A DNA stretch of 64,000 bases. Origin: Hyalangium gracile (GTDB taxonomy: Bacteria > Myxococcota > Myxococcia > Myxococcales > Myxococcaceae). The notes under the pieces were generated by a model. It was given only the letters and a program-made list of their open reading frames with translations, was not told the DNA's origin and made no database searches. The position numbers and the translations under genes were made by a program. The stretch covers positions 186,001 to 250,000 of the forward strand of contig NZ_JAHXBG010000002.1 in the NCBI RefSeq assembly GCF_020103725.1, read 5' to 3'. Each line of letters starts with the position of its first letter. The first letter of the stretch is position 1. This document shows, one piece after another, positions 18,901 through 26,310 of this stretch.

Positions 18901-19644
18901 CTGCCCTTCTCCCACGGCATCAACGTCCTGGAGCGGAAGCAGCGCGCCTGGCGCCAGGCGCACCCCGAGACGACTCCCCTGGCGTTCCTCGAGAAGCGCT
19001 CGAAGGCCCGGCACCTCTTCCTGGTGGGGGCTCTCAACGTCAACCCCGAGGCCAGCTCCTTCCCTGAGCATGGCAAGGACCACCTGCTGGCCACCTCGAG
19101 CCGCGCCGGCTCGCTCAAGGACAACGTGAAGATCCGCGCCTTCGAGGGCGCGAGCCTGCGCGTGCGTGGGCAGGTGGGGCGGCTGCTGAAGGCTCCACCC
19201 CGCGAGCTCTCGGCGGGCCAGCAGGACTTCATCGACGAGATCGTGGATCCGCTCGTGCTGCCGGTGTTCCCGGCGAGTCACGCGCACCTGAACGGCACCT
19301 TCGCGTTCTCCCGCTCGATGGGCCTGGAAGGGGATCGCGTCAGGCGCTCCATCGCCGATGGCTGCTTCCAGACGCTGCGGCAGGTCGCCAGTCCCCAGAA
19401 TGTCCTCGATGACGGGACCCAGGCCAACCTGGCGGATCTCCAGCGCACCGGGCGCATCCCCGAGATCGTCCGCAAGCCCCAGCCGCGCCCGGCCGGAGCG
19501 GAGTCCGCCTCGCTCTGTCCCTTCTTCAAGAAGGGACACGAGGACATCGTCTGTCCGTTCGCCCGGAAGGCGGCGGGCACGGACCTGTCCCAGGTGATGG
19601 GGATCTGCAGGAAGGACCCGCAGCACCGGGCGGCGCTCGGCTGA
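15925..19644 (+). CDS. Tandem patatin-like phospholipase with membrane segments
   Basis: This is a 1239-aa protein with two patatin domains. Domain 1 (about 30-510) has the nucleophile elbow GISTG near residue 70 and the dyad Asp in VDGSVIRQN near residue 460, and is interrupted near residues 250-320 by two or three hydrophobic segments (WLPYLAISLVVALIAAGLFG and following). A CGRC Cys pair and Pro/Ala linker follow. Domain 2 (about 700-1040) is more canonical: the oxyanion loop GGVFRGAFHIG, elbow GASVG and dyad LADGGLFDNLPF. The C-terminal tail has further Cys (CPFFKKGHEDIVCPF). It probably hydrolyses membrane phospholipids or acyl esters. I chose ATG 15925 (GAGG just upstream); an in-frame start at 15760 would add atypical sequence. 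No lipase chaperone is adjacent. Confidence 0.8.
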   Translation: MSSPEPVSAESPATPEEAPRDTTPVEPGGDDALCFAAGMTGTPFGAGVIHAYLTADRPPPQAVAGISTGALTAAVMWLSYRETQAHARFARGEPRRWSRLRQYVTLLSEDPYRVLWNALPNQSDFFIDLPPLEDRTVPKRLRQDERRAARSRHHHVLLGRWLAGLPLRGDHLADLMEGYVHLKEQKAPSRLAQLRWSLRCIRDVLPVLFYAAFHPMRFPADATLWTSSAEASGPPPSPADASPPAPRRPPLIGWLPYLAISLVVALIAAGLFGVASGVLLGVAAGAFHQPWASPGLAGGLLIGGTSLLGILLLGSTLLLRGLAFGPSSKEESGPSPFLNSFLEGSNLTRSLLDDFHLRLALHRLFTEPEREDEVPDVQLTHAPRPLLVAAPLQTLKRSATSRSLVAQQLWATQGPIVDALRAALASPPLFAPVRLESDDLKAHWLDKGATPDNGGPLDLVDGSVIRQNPLPALLKFIQRNPETRSPLSTSSERPGIHVVYSVPIESADGTNARPVDDQTDNIVDVGLLSLRLAQRLDTRLEVGLTNFISNLETLIPPSSEPSRGTVPVFVDEIAPAPQHITFENPLSPSKPEVLQAIAGGCQRTLETLYSRELREQVGAASAIPCNAFLGTLKTRRDLGSVDPAAPGLPEVCGRCTRMLRPRDRTEPLGIPEPVTPSVAAAAPSPQPPAPPAALVPAAESSGEWKPRIVFVASGGVFRGAFHIGMAAALTEVRIKPDIIVGASVGSLIGAALAKMFYNQHKGDDAAVTRLLGDMVGLFLRVDERVALTQPLLSTVREVKSRLARVKLSPARITHLVRQGIRSDLGYTILGAPPQLIEAISNVFLLPHQDTRDIAAEFLAGHVTESVDLLARKVRKETLVRLGISHAVMGASLLERAVRDILSGQGWPIALDQRQPFLEAGIEFYCTATDLSTYESLILGTEQKYAGRPYDFVEACLASSAFPSVFAPRRESDVFPGSGRREVRLADGGLFDNLPFSHGINVLERKQRAWRQAHPETTPLAFLEKRSKARHLFLVGALNVNPEASSFPEHGKDHLLATSSRAGSLKDNVKIRAFEGASLRVRGQVGRLLKAPPRELSAGQQDFIDEIVDPLVLPVFPASHAHLNGTFAFSRSMGLEGDRVRRSIADGCFQTLRQVASPQNVLDDGTQANLADLQRTGRIPEIVRKPQPRPAGAESASLCPFFKKGHEDIVCPFARKAAGTDLSQVMGICRKDPQHRAALG

Positions 19645-19701
19645 GGCCGCGTCGCGTCGCGAGCCTCGCACCGAGCGCCCATGGGAAGGGCCCGCGAGTG
19701 C

Positions 19702-20106
19702 TCATCCCACGGCACGCAGGATCGGGAGGATCCGGCGGAGGCCCCGGCTCGCGCTGCGCAGCCCCGGTGTTCGGTGCCGCGCCCGGAGCACCGTGCCGAG
19801 CACCAGCAGTCCGACGGCCGCGACGATCTGCCCGCCAAGAATGATGCGGTTCACGTCGATGGCGGGCCTCCACTCGACATCGCCCTGCCGGATGACGAAG
19901 GCGCCCACGGGCCGGGCCGACAGGCCGAACCCGCTGCCTGCTCCACTCCCCTGCTCCGAGGGCCCCTTGCCCTCGCCTCCTCCCGCGCCCCCGCTCACCC
20001 GGGCAGCCGGGATGATGATGGCATCGCCCTGCAGGACGGGCTCACCAAACACGCGCCTGGGGTTGATCTCTCCGCGGGTCTTGTCGAGCAGCTCGCTCAC
20101 ATCCAT
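19702..20106 (-). CDS. GerW/YtfJ-like spore protein family member
   Basis: This is a 134-aa protein. The pattern FGEPVLQGDAIIIPAARVSGGAGGGEGK, then GSGAGSGFGLSARPVGAFVI, then a hydrophobic segment (RIILGGQIVAAVGLLVLGTVL), matches the YtfJ/GerW family. That family is named for Bacillus spore germination but also occurs outside Firmicutes. The Gly-rich loop is intact. The basic C-terminal tail (RARHRTPGLRSASRGLRR) is not part of the family core. In a sporulating myxobacterium a spore-envelope role is conceivable, but that is inference. It converges on the patatin gene (57-bp gap); the 278 bp upstream, to the divergent kinase, contain no visible gene. Confidence 0.75.
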   Translation of the reverse strand: MDVSELLDKTRGEINPRRVFGEPVLQGDAIIIPAARVSGGAGGGEGKGPSEQGSGAGSGFGLSARPVGAFVIRQGDVEWRPAIDVNRIILGGQIVAAVGLLVLGTVLRARHRTPGLRSASRGLRRILPILRAVG

Positions 20107-20384
20107 GGCGTCCTCCCCTCGTGGGATTCACTGCCGCACAGGTATGCACGCGCGCGGCTCCAGGGAGGAAGGAGGGAGCCAGGCACTTCCTCCGATGGAT
20201 GCGCGCTCCGACAGGCGAGCAGCGAGCCCGGAGGGCTCCTGGGGTTTTCCCCTGGTGCTCCCAGGGTTCCCCTTTGGCCAGGATGCGGCAGGCGAGCGGG
20301 TGCAGGCTCCTCGTCGGGTGCTATCAGCGGGCTGGGGAGAAGAGATTCACCCCAGCCACTCGTTCCGAACAGGGAGGCCTCACC

Positions 20385-22337
20385 ATGCCTCATGTCCCTC
20401 CCGACATCCCTGGACAGCTCGCGTCGAAGGGCCCGATGGGCTCGCTCGAGACGTCTCGCGCCTGGCTTCTGCGGCGGCTCGACGGGCTGCTCTCGGAGTC
20501 GCTCCGGCGAGCACCCCTCTCGGCGCTGACTCGCGCCCGGGTGCTGGCCGCCGCCACCTGTGTCCTGCTCCTGCTCAATGTGCTGTACACCCTCTCGCTC
20601 CAGCCGCCTTCGGACGAGTGGATCTGGAGAGCCCCAGGAGGTTTCGGCTCCCTGGGAATGCTCGGGGCGCTGCTGCTGCTGCGTCGCGTCAGGTCGACCA
20701 CCGCTCCGGCGCTCCTGCTCTGCGCGAGCATGCTGTGGGGGATTGGCTTCACCCTGGTCCTCTATTGGAACTCCTACATCAGCACGCACGCCACGCTCAT
20801 GCTGCTGCCCGCGTTCGGCGTGTATCTGCTGGGCCCGCGCAAGGGCCTGCTCCTGACGCTGCTGACCATCCTGCTGATGGGCATCGTGGCGCCGTTCCTC
20901 CACCTCCACTTCGGGCTCACCGCCCCGCCAACGAGCCCCGCGTTCCTGAGGATGCTGCACGTCGCGTCCTCGATGGCCTTGCTGAGCATCTGGCTGCTGG
21001 GCGCGCTGCACAGCACCGCGCAGAGCGGGGCGCAGGAAGCGCTGGAGCGGACCCTGAAGGAGCTCCGCGACACCGAGCGCAAGCTCACCAGCCTCTTCGA
21101 GAACACGGACGACATGCTGTGCTCGCTGGACGCGGAGGGGCGCCTGCTCATCGCCAACACGGCCATGAAGCAGGCCTTCGCCCAGCGCTTCGGCCAGGAG
21201 CCCGTCATCGGCCAGCGGCTCTTCGCGCCCGCGCCCCCCGCCACCCAGGAGCTGTGGGCCGCGCGCTTCCGACAGGTGCTCCAGGGCGAGCGCCTGAAGC
21301 TGGAGGTGGAGTATCGCGAGGGAGAGACGCGGGTCGTGCTGGAGACGTCGCTGAGCCCCATCCGCGGAGAGGACGGCGTCCCCCAGGGCATCGTCCTGCT
21401 CGGGAGGGACATCACCGCGCGGAAGGAGGCGGAGACCCGGCTGGGCGAGATGCACCGCACGCTGGTGGATGTCTCCCGCCAGGCCGGCATGGCGGAGATC
21501 GCCACCGGGGTGCTCCACAACGTGGGCAACACGCTCAACAGCGTGAACATCTCGGCCCATCTCATCTCGGACGGGCTGCGCAAGCTGCGGCTGTCGGGCA
21601 TCGGCCGGACCACCAGGCTGCTCCATGAGCACTCCCGCGAGCTGGGGCCTTTCTTCACCCAGGATCCACGAGGCCAGCAGCTGCTGCCCTACCTCCAGGC
21701 CCTCTCGCGCGAGCTGCGCGAGGAGCAGGAGGCGCTCATGAAGGAGACGGTCTCGCTCACGGAGGGCATCGATCACATCAAGGCCATCATCAACATGCAG
21801 CAGAAGCATGCGCGGACCGTCGGGGCCATGGAGACGGTGTCGGTGCCCCAGCTCATCGACGAGGCGCTGCGCCTGCACGCCGTCTCGTTCGAGCGAATGA
21901 GCATCCGCATCGAGCGCGACTTCGCCGCCGTGCCGCTCATCGTCACGGATCGCCACAGGCTGCTGCAGATCCTGCTGAACCTGCTGAACAACGCGCGGCA
22001 GGCGCTGGCGGGCAGTGAGCCGAAGGACAAGCGCCTGCGCCTGCGGGTGGGGCTGGCCGAGGCAGGCGGGCAGCTCTTCATCGAGGTGAGCGACAACGGC
22101 CAGGGCATTGCCCCGGAGCACCTGCCGCGCCTGTTCACCCAGGGCTTCACCACGAAGAAGGAGGGGCACGGGTTCGGCCTGCACGTCAGCGCCCTGTCCG
22201 CGGCGGAGATGAACGGGCGGCTCACCTGCGCCAGCCCCGGGGTTGGACAGGGCGCTACTTTCACCCTGATGCTGCCGCTCGCGCCGGCGGAGGCCCCGGC
22301 GGAGAGCTCCGGGGGGATGTCGGCATCGATCCGTTGA
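20385..22337 (+). CDS. Membrane PAS sensor histidine kinase
   Basis: This is a 650-aa sensor kinase. Six or so hydrophobic segments occupy residues about 55-210, followed by a coiled-coil linker, a PAS domain (LTSLFENTDDMLCSLDAEGRL to IVLLGRDITARKEAE, about 225-350), and a kinase core. The phosphoacceptor is His378 in an atypical H-box (GVLHNVGNTLNSVN). The N-box LNLLNNARQAL, G1 DNGQGI, and GFTTKKEGHGFGLH of the ATP lid follow, so ATP binding looks intact. There is no receiver domain and no response regulator next door, making it an orphan kinase, common in myxobacteria. GGAGG lies 7 nt before ATG 20385. The next gene starts 80 bp downstream on the same strand and may be cotranscribed. Confidence 0.9.
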   Translation: MPHVPPDIPGQLASKGPMGSLETSRAWLLRRLDGLLSESLRRAPLSALTRARVLAAATCVLLLLNVLYTLSLQPPSDEWIWRAPGGFGSLGMLGALLLLRRVRSTTAPALLLCASMLWGIGFTLVLYWNSYISTHATLMLLPAFGVYLLGPRKGLLLTLLTILLMGIVAPFLHLHFGLTAPPTSPAFLRMLHVASSMALLSIWLLGALHSTAQSGAQEALERTLKELRDTERKLTSLFENTDDMLCSLDAEGRLLIANTAMKQAFAQRFGQEPVIGQRLFAPAPPATQELWAARFRQVLQGERLKLEVEYREGETRVVLETSLSPIRGEDGVPQGIVLLGRDITARKEAETRLGEMHRTLVDVSRQAGMAEIATGVLHNVGNTLNSVNISAHLISDGLRKLRLSGIGRTTRLLHEHSRELGPFFTQDPRGQQLLPYLQALSRELREEQEALMKETVSLTEGIDHIKAIINMQQKHARTVGAMETVSVPQLIDEALRLHAVSFERMSIRIERDFAAVPLIVTDRHRLLQILLNLLNNARQALAGSEPKDKRLRLRVGLAEAGGQLFIEVSDNGQGIAPEHLPRLFTQGFTTKKEGHGFGLHVSALSAAEMNGRLTCASPGVGQGATFTLMLPLAPAEAPAESSGGMSASIR

Positions 22338-22417
22338 TGGCCCCCTCCGATAGGATTGTCGTCCGGGGGCACATCCTGCTCAACTCACGTCATGCACTTG
22401 CTGCGAGGGGGAACACC

Positions 22418-24337
22418 ATGAACCCGGACAGGCGTCCGCTCACTCCGTGGCGAGCTCCGTGGTTGTGGGTGATGGGAGTGCTGCTGGTGGCTCCTGGGAG
22501 CCAGGCGGCGGACGCTCCTCCCATCGTCACCATCATCCCCCGCTACCCGGCCCAGGAACCGGCCACCATGGAGGTGCCAGGCCCGGAGGCCCAGGGCAGC
22601 GTGGGTTCGTTGACCGACCGACAGTTGCCAGCCAGCCAGGAGTTCTTCCTGCGCTACCCGGCCTCCAGCGACGTGGAGCAGGGCGTCGGCTCGCTGGAGG
22701 TGTGGCCCGAGGCGGAGGATGCCAGCGGGGACGCCGTCGCGGCGGAGGCGGAGCTGGCCACCACGCGTGACGTCCAGCTGGGAGGTGCCCGGTGCACCCA
22801 GCCCCGGGTGGACGGCAAGCAGACGTACCTGCTCGGCATGGTGCTGAAGGAGGACGGGGGCAGGAAGTTCCTCGAGGCCAAGGTCCCCGCGCTTCAGGTG
22901 GGACAGAAGTTCTGCTTCCGGGTGACGCCCAGCTTCTCGCTGACGAGCTCGCAGGCGCAGGCGCTGGCGGTGGCCGCGACGATGGAGCTCGTCACCGCCT
23001 TCATGGCCTCGCCCGGCCAGCGGGTGAGCTGCGACGGGCGGGATGATGCGCCCTTCCAGGCGGCGCTGGTGAGCGCGCTGAAGTCACAGAAGTACCAGGG
23101 CAACGTCTTCAACGTGACGCAGGCGGCGCAGCTGGCCCAGCGCCGCTACCTCACGGCGCTGCAGCAGGCGGGCGCCCCCGGTCAGGCCAACCCGTGCAGC
23201 GAGTTCACCAGCGCCCTGAACACCGAGCCCTCGGGACTGGAGATGGCCAGGGCCCAGCAACGCGTGCTGGCCGCGGAGCAGCAGCTCTCGAAGCTTCCCC
23301 CGCAGCTGCCAGCCCTGCGCTCTCCCCTGGTGAGGCTCCCGTCCGGGGTGATCGTCGAAGCCCGGACGATCGCCACGAGCGGCAAGCAGGCGGACATCGA
23401 GGCCGCCGCGACCCAGCTCGACGCCCGGCAGAACGAGTTCGCGGAGTGGACCGCCACGCTGAGCGCCTGGGCCACGGCGTTCGGGACGGTGGCCGCCGCG
23501 CAGGACAAGACCCAGGCCACGGCGCAGCTCCAGCAGCAGCTCTCCGGCGGGCAGCTCCCCAGGCCCCCGGCCTTCGAGGTGTGGAGCGGGCGGGGCTTCG
23601 TGCCGACGGCGCAGTTCGTGAAGGAGCCCGGCACGGAGCTGGAGGCCACCCTCGCCTCGCTGCAGCTGCTCCCGGCCAGCGCCGAGCGCAACCAGTGGAT
23701 CGCCGCGGTGACGGAGCTGCGCGCCGCCCGCCAGAACCGGGACGCCGCGCAGAAGGCCCCAGCGGACTACCAGGCCCGGCTGGCCACGCAGACCAAGGCG
23801 CTGCGAGAGCTCGTGCTCCAGGCCTTCTCACAGGAGGACGTCCGCAGGGCGCTCGTGGTGAGCGGCACCCGGAGCGTCCTGACTCCGAAGTCGGGCATCG
23901 GCGAGACGCCCTCCAAGGCGAGCTTCGCCGCGCTGGACATCGGCGCGGTGTTCGCCTTCCCGGGGTTCGACACCTGGGTGCTGCCGTACGTGGGGCTGAA
24001 CGTGTACTCCGTGCCGGTGGATCGGACGATCGCTCCGGGAGAGCTGACCGGCAGCACGCTGGATCAGGTCCGGCAGCGCATCTCGTTGACGATTGGCGCC
24101 ACGCTCACGGCGCCCTCGAGCGCGGGCCGAGCGCTCGAGGCTCCGTTCATGGGGCGCTATCCGCTGCTGGCGGTGGGCTTCCGCGTCGGTGGGTACACGC
24201 GGCTGGTGGCGGGCAGCGTCTTCTACAACGTGAACGACCCGAACCCCGCCTCCGCGGACAAGCGGCTGCACGCGGCGCCGTTCGCTGGAGCCTCACTGGA
24301 TGCCGATCTCGTCGACATCCTCACCAAGAAGCTCTGA
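22418..24337 (+). CDS. Exported protein with C-terminal barrel-like region
   Basis: This is a 639-aa protein of no recognised family. It has a signal peptide (cut near GSQAADA) and an N-terminal region of about 160 residues with beta character. A long Ala/Gln-rich helical middle (about 190-470) contains heptad-like stretches (RAQQRVLAAEQQLSKLPPQL, AELRAARQNRDAAQKA). The C-terminal 150 residues have alternating hydrophobic strands (LDIGAVFAFPGFDTWVLPYVGLNVYSV, PLLAVGFRVGGYTRLVAGSVFYNVN), as in small outer-membrane barrels. GAGGGGG lies about 6 nt before ATG 22418. Only 17 bp separate it from the next gene, so it is probably the founder of the five-gene run to 27257. Function unknown; it may be a periplasm-spanning structural protein. 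Confidence 0.65.
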   Translation: MNPDRRPLTPWRAPWLWVMGVLLVAPGSQAADAPPIVTIIPRYPAQEPATMEVPGPEAQGSVGSLTDRQLPASQEFFLRYPASSDVEQGVGSLEVWPEAEDASGDAVAAEAELATTRDVQLGGARCTQPRVDGKQTYLLGMVLKEDGGRKFLEAKVPALQVGQKFCFRVTPSFSLTSSQAQALAVAATMELVTAFMASPGQRVSCDGRDDAPFQAALVSALKSQKYQGNVFNVTQAAQLAQRRYLTALQQAGAPGQANPCSEFTSALNTEPSGLEMARAQQRVLAAEQQLSKLPPQLPALRSPLVRLPSGVIVEARTIATSGKQADIEAAATQLDARQNEFAEWTATLSAWATAFGTVAAAQDKTQATAQLQQQLSGGQLPRPPAFEVWSGRGFVPTAQFVKEPGTELEATLASLQLLPASAERNQWIAAVTELRAARQNRDAAQKAPADYQARLATQTKALRELVLQAFSQEDVRRALVVSGTRSVLTPKSGIGETPSKASFAALDIGAVFAFPGFDTWVLPYVGLNVYSVPVDRTIAPGELTGSTLDQVRQRISLTIGATLTAPSSAGRALEAPFMGRYPLLAVGFRVGGYTRLVAGSVFYNVNDPNPASADKRLHAAPFAGASLDADLVDILTKKL

Positions 24338-24354
24338 TCCGAGGAGCGCGCATC

Positions 24355-24663
24355 ATGGGGACGTTGCAGATCTTCCTCTCCGAGCCCATCCACACCGGAC
24401 AAGCGGAGTCCGCCGCCGTGAAGGTGGAAGGCGCCACTCCCGGTGGCCAGGTGGATGTCACCCTGACGCAGGTCCAGGGCAAGCAGCCGTTCTGGGGGCC
24501 GCAGACCCTGAAGGGCACGGTGGACACGACGGGAGTGGCCTTCGTCACGTTCCAGATGACCTTCGCGGGCCCCAGCCCCATGGCGTGCCTCAAGGCGACG
24601 GCTCGGGACACGACGGGCACGTATTACGAGCCGGACGCTCACAGCTTCGAGGTGCTCCCATGA
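24355..24663 (+). CDS. Small beta-rich protein without signal peptide
   Basis: This is a 102-aa protein, apparently an all-beta Ig-like fold: alternating strands such as TLQIFLSEPIHTG, QVDVTLTQVQ and VAFVTFQMTF. There is no signal peptide or membrane segment and only one Cys. GAGGAG lies 9 nt before the ATG. Its stop codon overlaps the ATG of the next gene (ATGA at 24660-24663), so it is translated in step with the lipoprotein. It may be a cytoplasmic partner, or a domain split from an exported neighbour. No family is recognised. Confidence 0.6.
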   Translation: MGTLQIFLSEPIHTGQAESAAVKVEGATPGGQVDVTLTQVQGKQPFWGPQTLKGTVDTTGVAFVTFQMTFAGPSPMACLKATARDTTGTYYEPDAHSFEVLP

Positions 24664-25394
24664 GAGGCGCGTGGCTGTTGGGAGTCCTGGGGCTGGGGAC
24701 GCTGGCGGGCTGCGGGACGGAGCTGGCCTTCGTGCCTCCGGAGGAGGTGCTCGTGCTCTCCGCCTGCCCCGAGGGTTCGCGCTGCGAGCGGGTGGCGGAT
24801 GGGCGCTCCCGCATCACGGTGGAGGCGTGCGTACCGGAGAGTGTGCGCACGCCGAGGGCCGACGCCCAGGTGACCCTGACGCTGTCGGCCGGGAGCTGGG
24901 AGGGGCTGGATGGCGCGACGCGAACGGTGAGCGCGTCGATCAGGACGGACCCGTGTTTCCGGCCGACGCTGGTGACGAGCACGGAGCTGAGGACGCTCCG
25001 AGTGGACGCGGAGCTGAAGGGCGTGCGGCGGTTCCTCGAGATTCCCCTGCAGCCGGCGGCGCTCGAGGCGGTGGAGCTGATCCCCGGGCCGCTGCAGCCG
25101 CGGGGGGGACAGGAGTCACAGCTGCAGGTGCAGGTGCGCGCCACGAACGAGGGCCTGCCGACGCAAGGCACACGGGTGGTGTTCCAGGTGGAGGGCATCG
25201 AGCCCGCCAGGGCGCAGGTCGCCCTCTGGCCGGATCAGACCGAGCTCGACGCTCAGGGCCGGGTTGTCGCCCGGCTCCTGCCGTCCCAGGAGGTGACGCA
25301 GGTGACCCTCCGGGTGCAGGCCATCCCGCCGGGCACCTCCACCTCGGTGCCACCGATCGAGCGGACGTTCACCCTCAATGTGACGCCTCCGTAG
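24660..25394 (+). CDS. Lipoprotein with Ig-like C-terminal domain
   Basis: This is a 244-aa lipoprotein: the signal MRGAWLLGVLGLGTLAGC ends in a lipobox with the lipidated Cys at residue 18. Paired cysteines in the first 100 residues (LSACPEGSRC, VEACVPE, TDPCFRP) suggest disulfides. Residues about 150-240 look like a bacterial Ig-like (Big) domain (QESQLQVQVRATNEGLPTQG, GTRVVFQVEG, TFTLNVTPP). The 4-base overlap with the upstream gene and 4-bp gap to the downstream protease gene place it in the middle of an operon. It probably sits on the outer membrane; role unknown. Confidence 0.7.
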   Translation: MRGAWLLGVLGLGTLAGCGTELAFVPPEEVLVLSACPEGSRCERVADGRSRITVEACVPESVRTPRADAQVTLTLSAGSWEGLDGATRTVSASIRTDPCFRPTLVTSTELRTLRVDAELKGVRRFLEIPLQPAALEAVELIPGPLQPRGGQESQLQVQVRATNEGLPTQGTRVVFQVEGIEPARAQVALWPDQTELDAQGRVVARLLPSQEVTQVTLRVQAIPPGTSTSVPPIERTFTLNVTPP

Positions 25395-25398
25395 CCAG

Positions 25399-26310
25399 AT
25401 GCCTCGTCCTCCTTGGTGGCCGTGGCTGCTGCTGCCGCTGAGCCTGGTGATGAGCTGCGGCGGATGTTGGGGCAACCGCCTCGAAGCACCCCAGCCCCCT
25501 TCTCAGCCACAAGGTACCGAGAAGAAAGCCGAGACGACGGAGGGATCCATAACGGACTTCGACACCTTTCCTCGGGACGAGCGCATGCTGCCCGGTGACG
25601 GGCTGGGAGATTCGACGAATCGATATTCCTCGACAGTGATGGTTAATGCCTCGACGGCCGCGGGGAAGTCGAAGTGCAACGGAGTCATCCTTGCTCCTCG
25701 GCTGGTCCTGACCGCGGGCCATTGCGTCTGCCGCAGCAGGGACTGTGCCGAGAACGCCACCGTGACCACCGTCACCTATCCACCCGCGAGAGGCTCACTC
25801 GATCTGGTCATGGGCGCTCGCTACGAAGAACGCAGAGGTACGGTTCGTCCTCATCCCAGCCTCGAGCTTCGGCACGGCGACAACGCGGCATCCAGCTCGA
25901 CCCGCGCGGACCTCGCGCTCATCTTCCTGAACCAGCCGTTAGGCTCCACCTTTCCGGCGGTTCCGTTGGCGAATGCGGAGGCCAGAGCAGGTGAATCCAT
26001 CACCTTGGTGGGCTACGGCCGGCAGGATGCCTCCGACCGGGTTCTGGGAGTTCGCCGCTTCGGCGTGAAGAAAATCACGAGCGTGCGTGAAGGAGGGGGC
26101 TTCCTCGAGCCACATGGCTTGATCGCGCTGAACAGCGGCAGCGGAGAGCCCTGCCTACGCCAGGAAGGGGCGCAGGAAGTCCTGGTAGGCATCGCCAACA
26201 GCCACTCGGGAGACAAGCCGACCTTCACCAGCGTGTACCCGCATAGGGAGTGGCTGCTCTCCGAAATCCACCGGGCAACCCACGTGGGTGCCGAGGAGTC
26301 CAGCCCATGA
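25399..26310 (+). CDS. Trypsin-like lipoprotein protease, degenerate Ser motif
   Basis: This is a 303-aa lipoprotein (lipobox LVMSC near residue 20) of the trypsin (S1A) family. The catalytic His is in VLTAGHCVC and the Asp in TRADLALIFL. The serine motif reads LNSGSGEPCLR where GDSGGPC is expected: a Ser is present, but the preceding Asp (chymotrypsin D194) and one oxyanion-loop Gly (G197) are replaced. Activity or zymogen activation may therefore be impaired. It starts 4 bp after the preceding lipoprotein gene and overlaps the next protease gene by 4 bases. It looks like a diverged tandem copy of that downstream protease and may act as a pseudoprotease or binding partner. Confidence 0.75.
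   Translation: MPRPPWWPWLLLPLSLVMSCGGCWGNRLEAPQPPSQPQGTEKKAETTEGSITDFDTFPRDERMLPGDGLGDSTNRYSSTVMVNASTAAGKSKCNGVILAPRLVLTAGHCVCRSRDCAENATVTTVTYPPARGSLDLVMGARYEERRGTVRPHPSLELRHGDNAASSSTRADLALIFLNQPLGSTFPAVPLANAEARAGESITLVGYGRQDASDRVLGVRRFGVKKITSVREGGGFLEPHGLIALNSGSGEPCLRQEGAQEVLVGIANSHSGDKPTFTSVYPHREWLLSEIHRATHVGAEESSP

Noticed and set aside
16618-19671. 1017-codon open frame antisense to the patatin gene
   Set aside because: It is a composition shadow of a GC-rich gene: Arg/Gly/His-rich, without domains, and without RBS.
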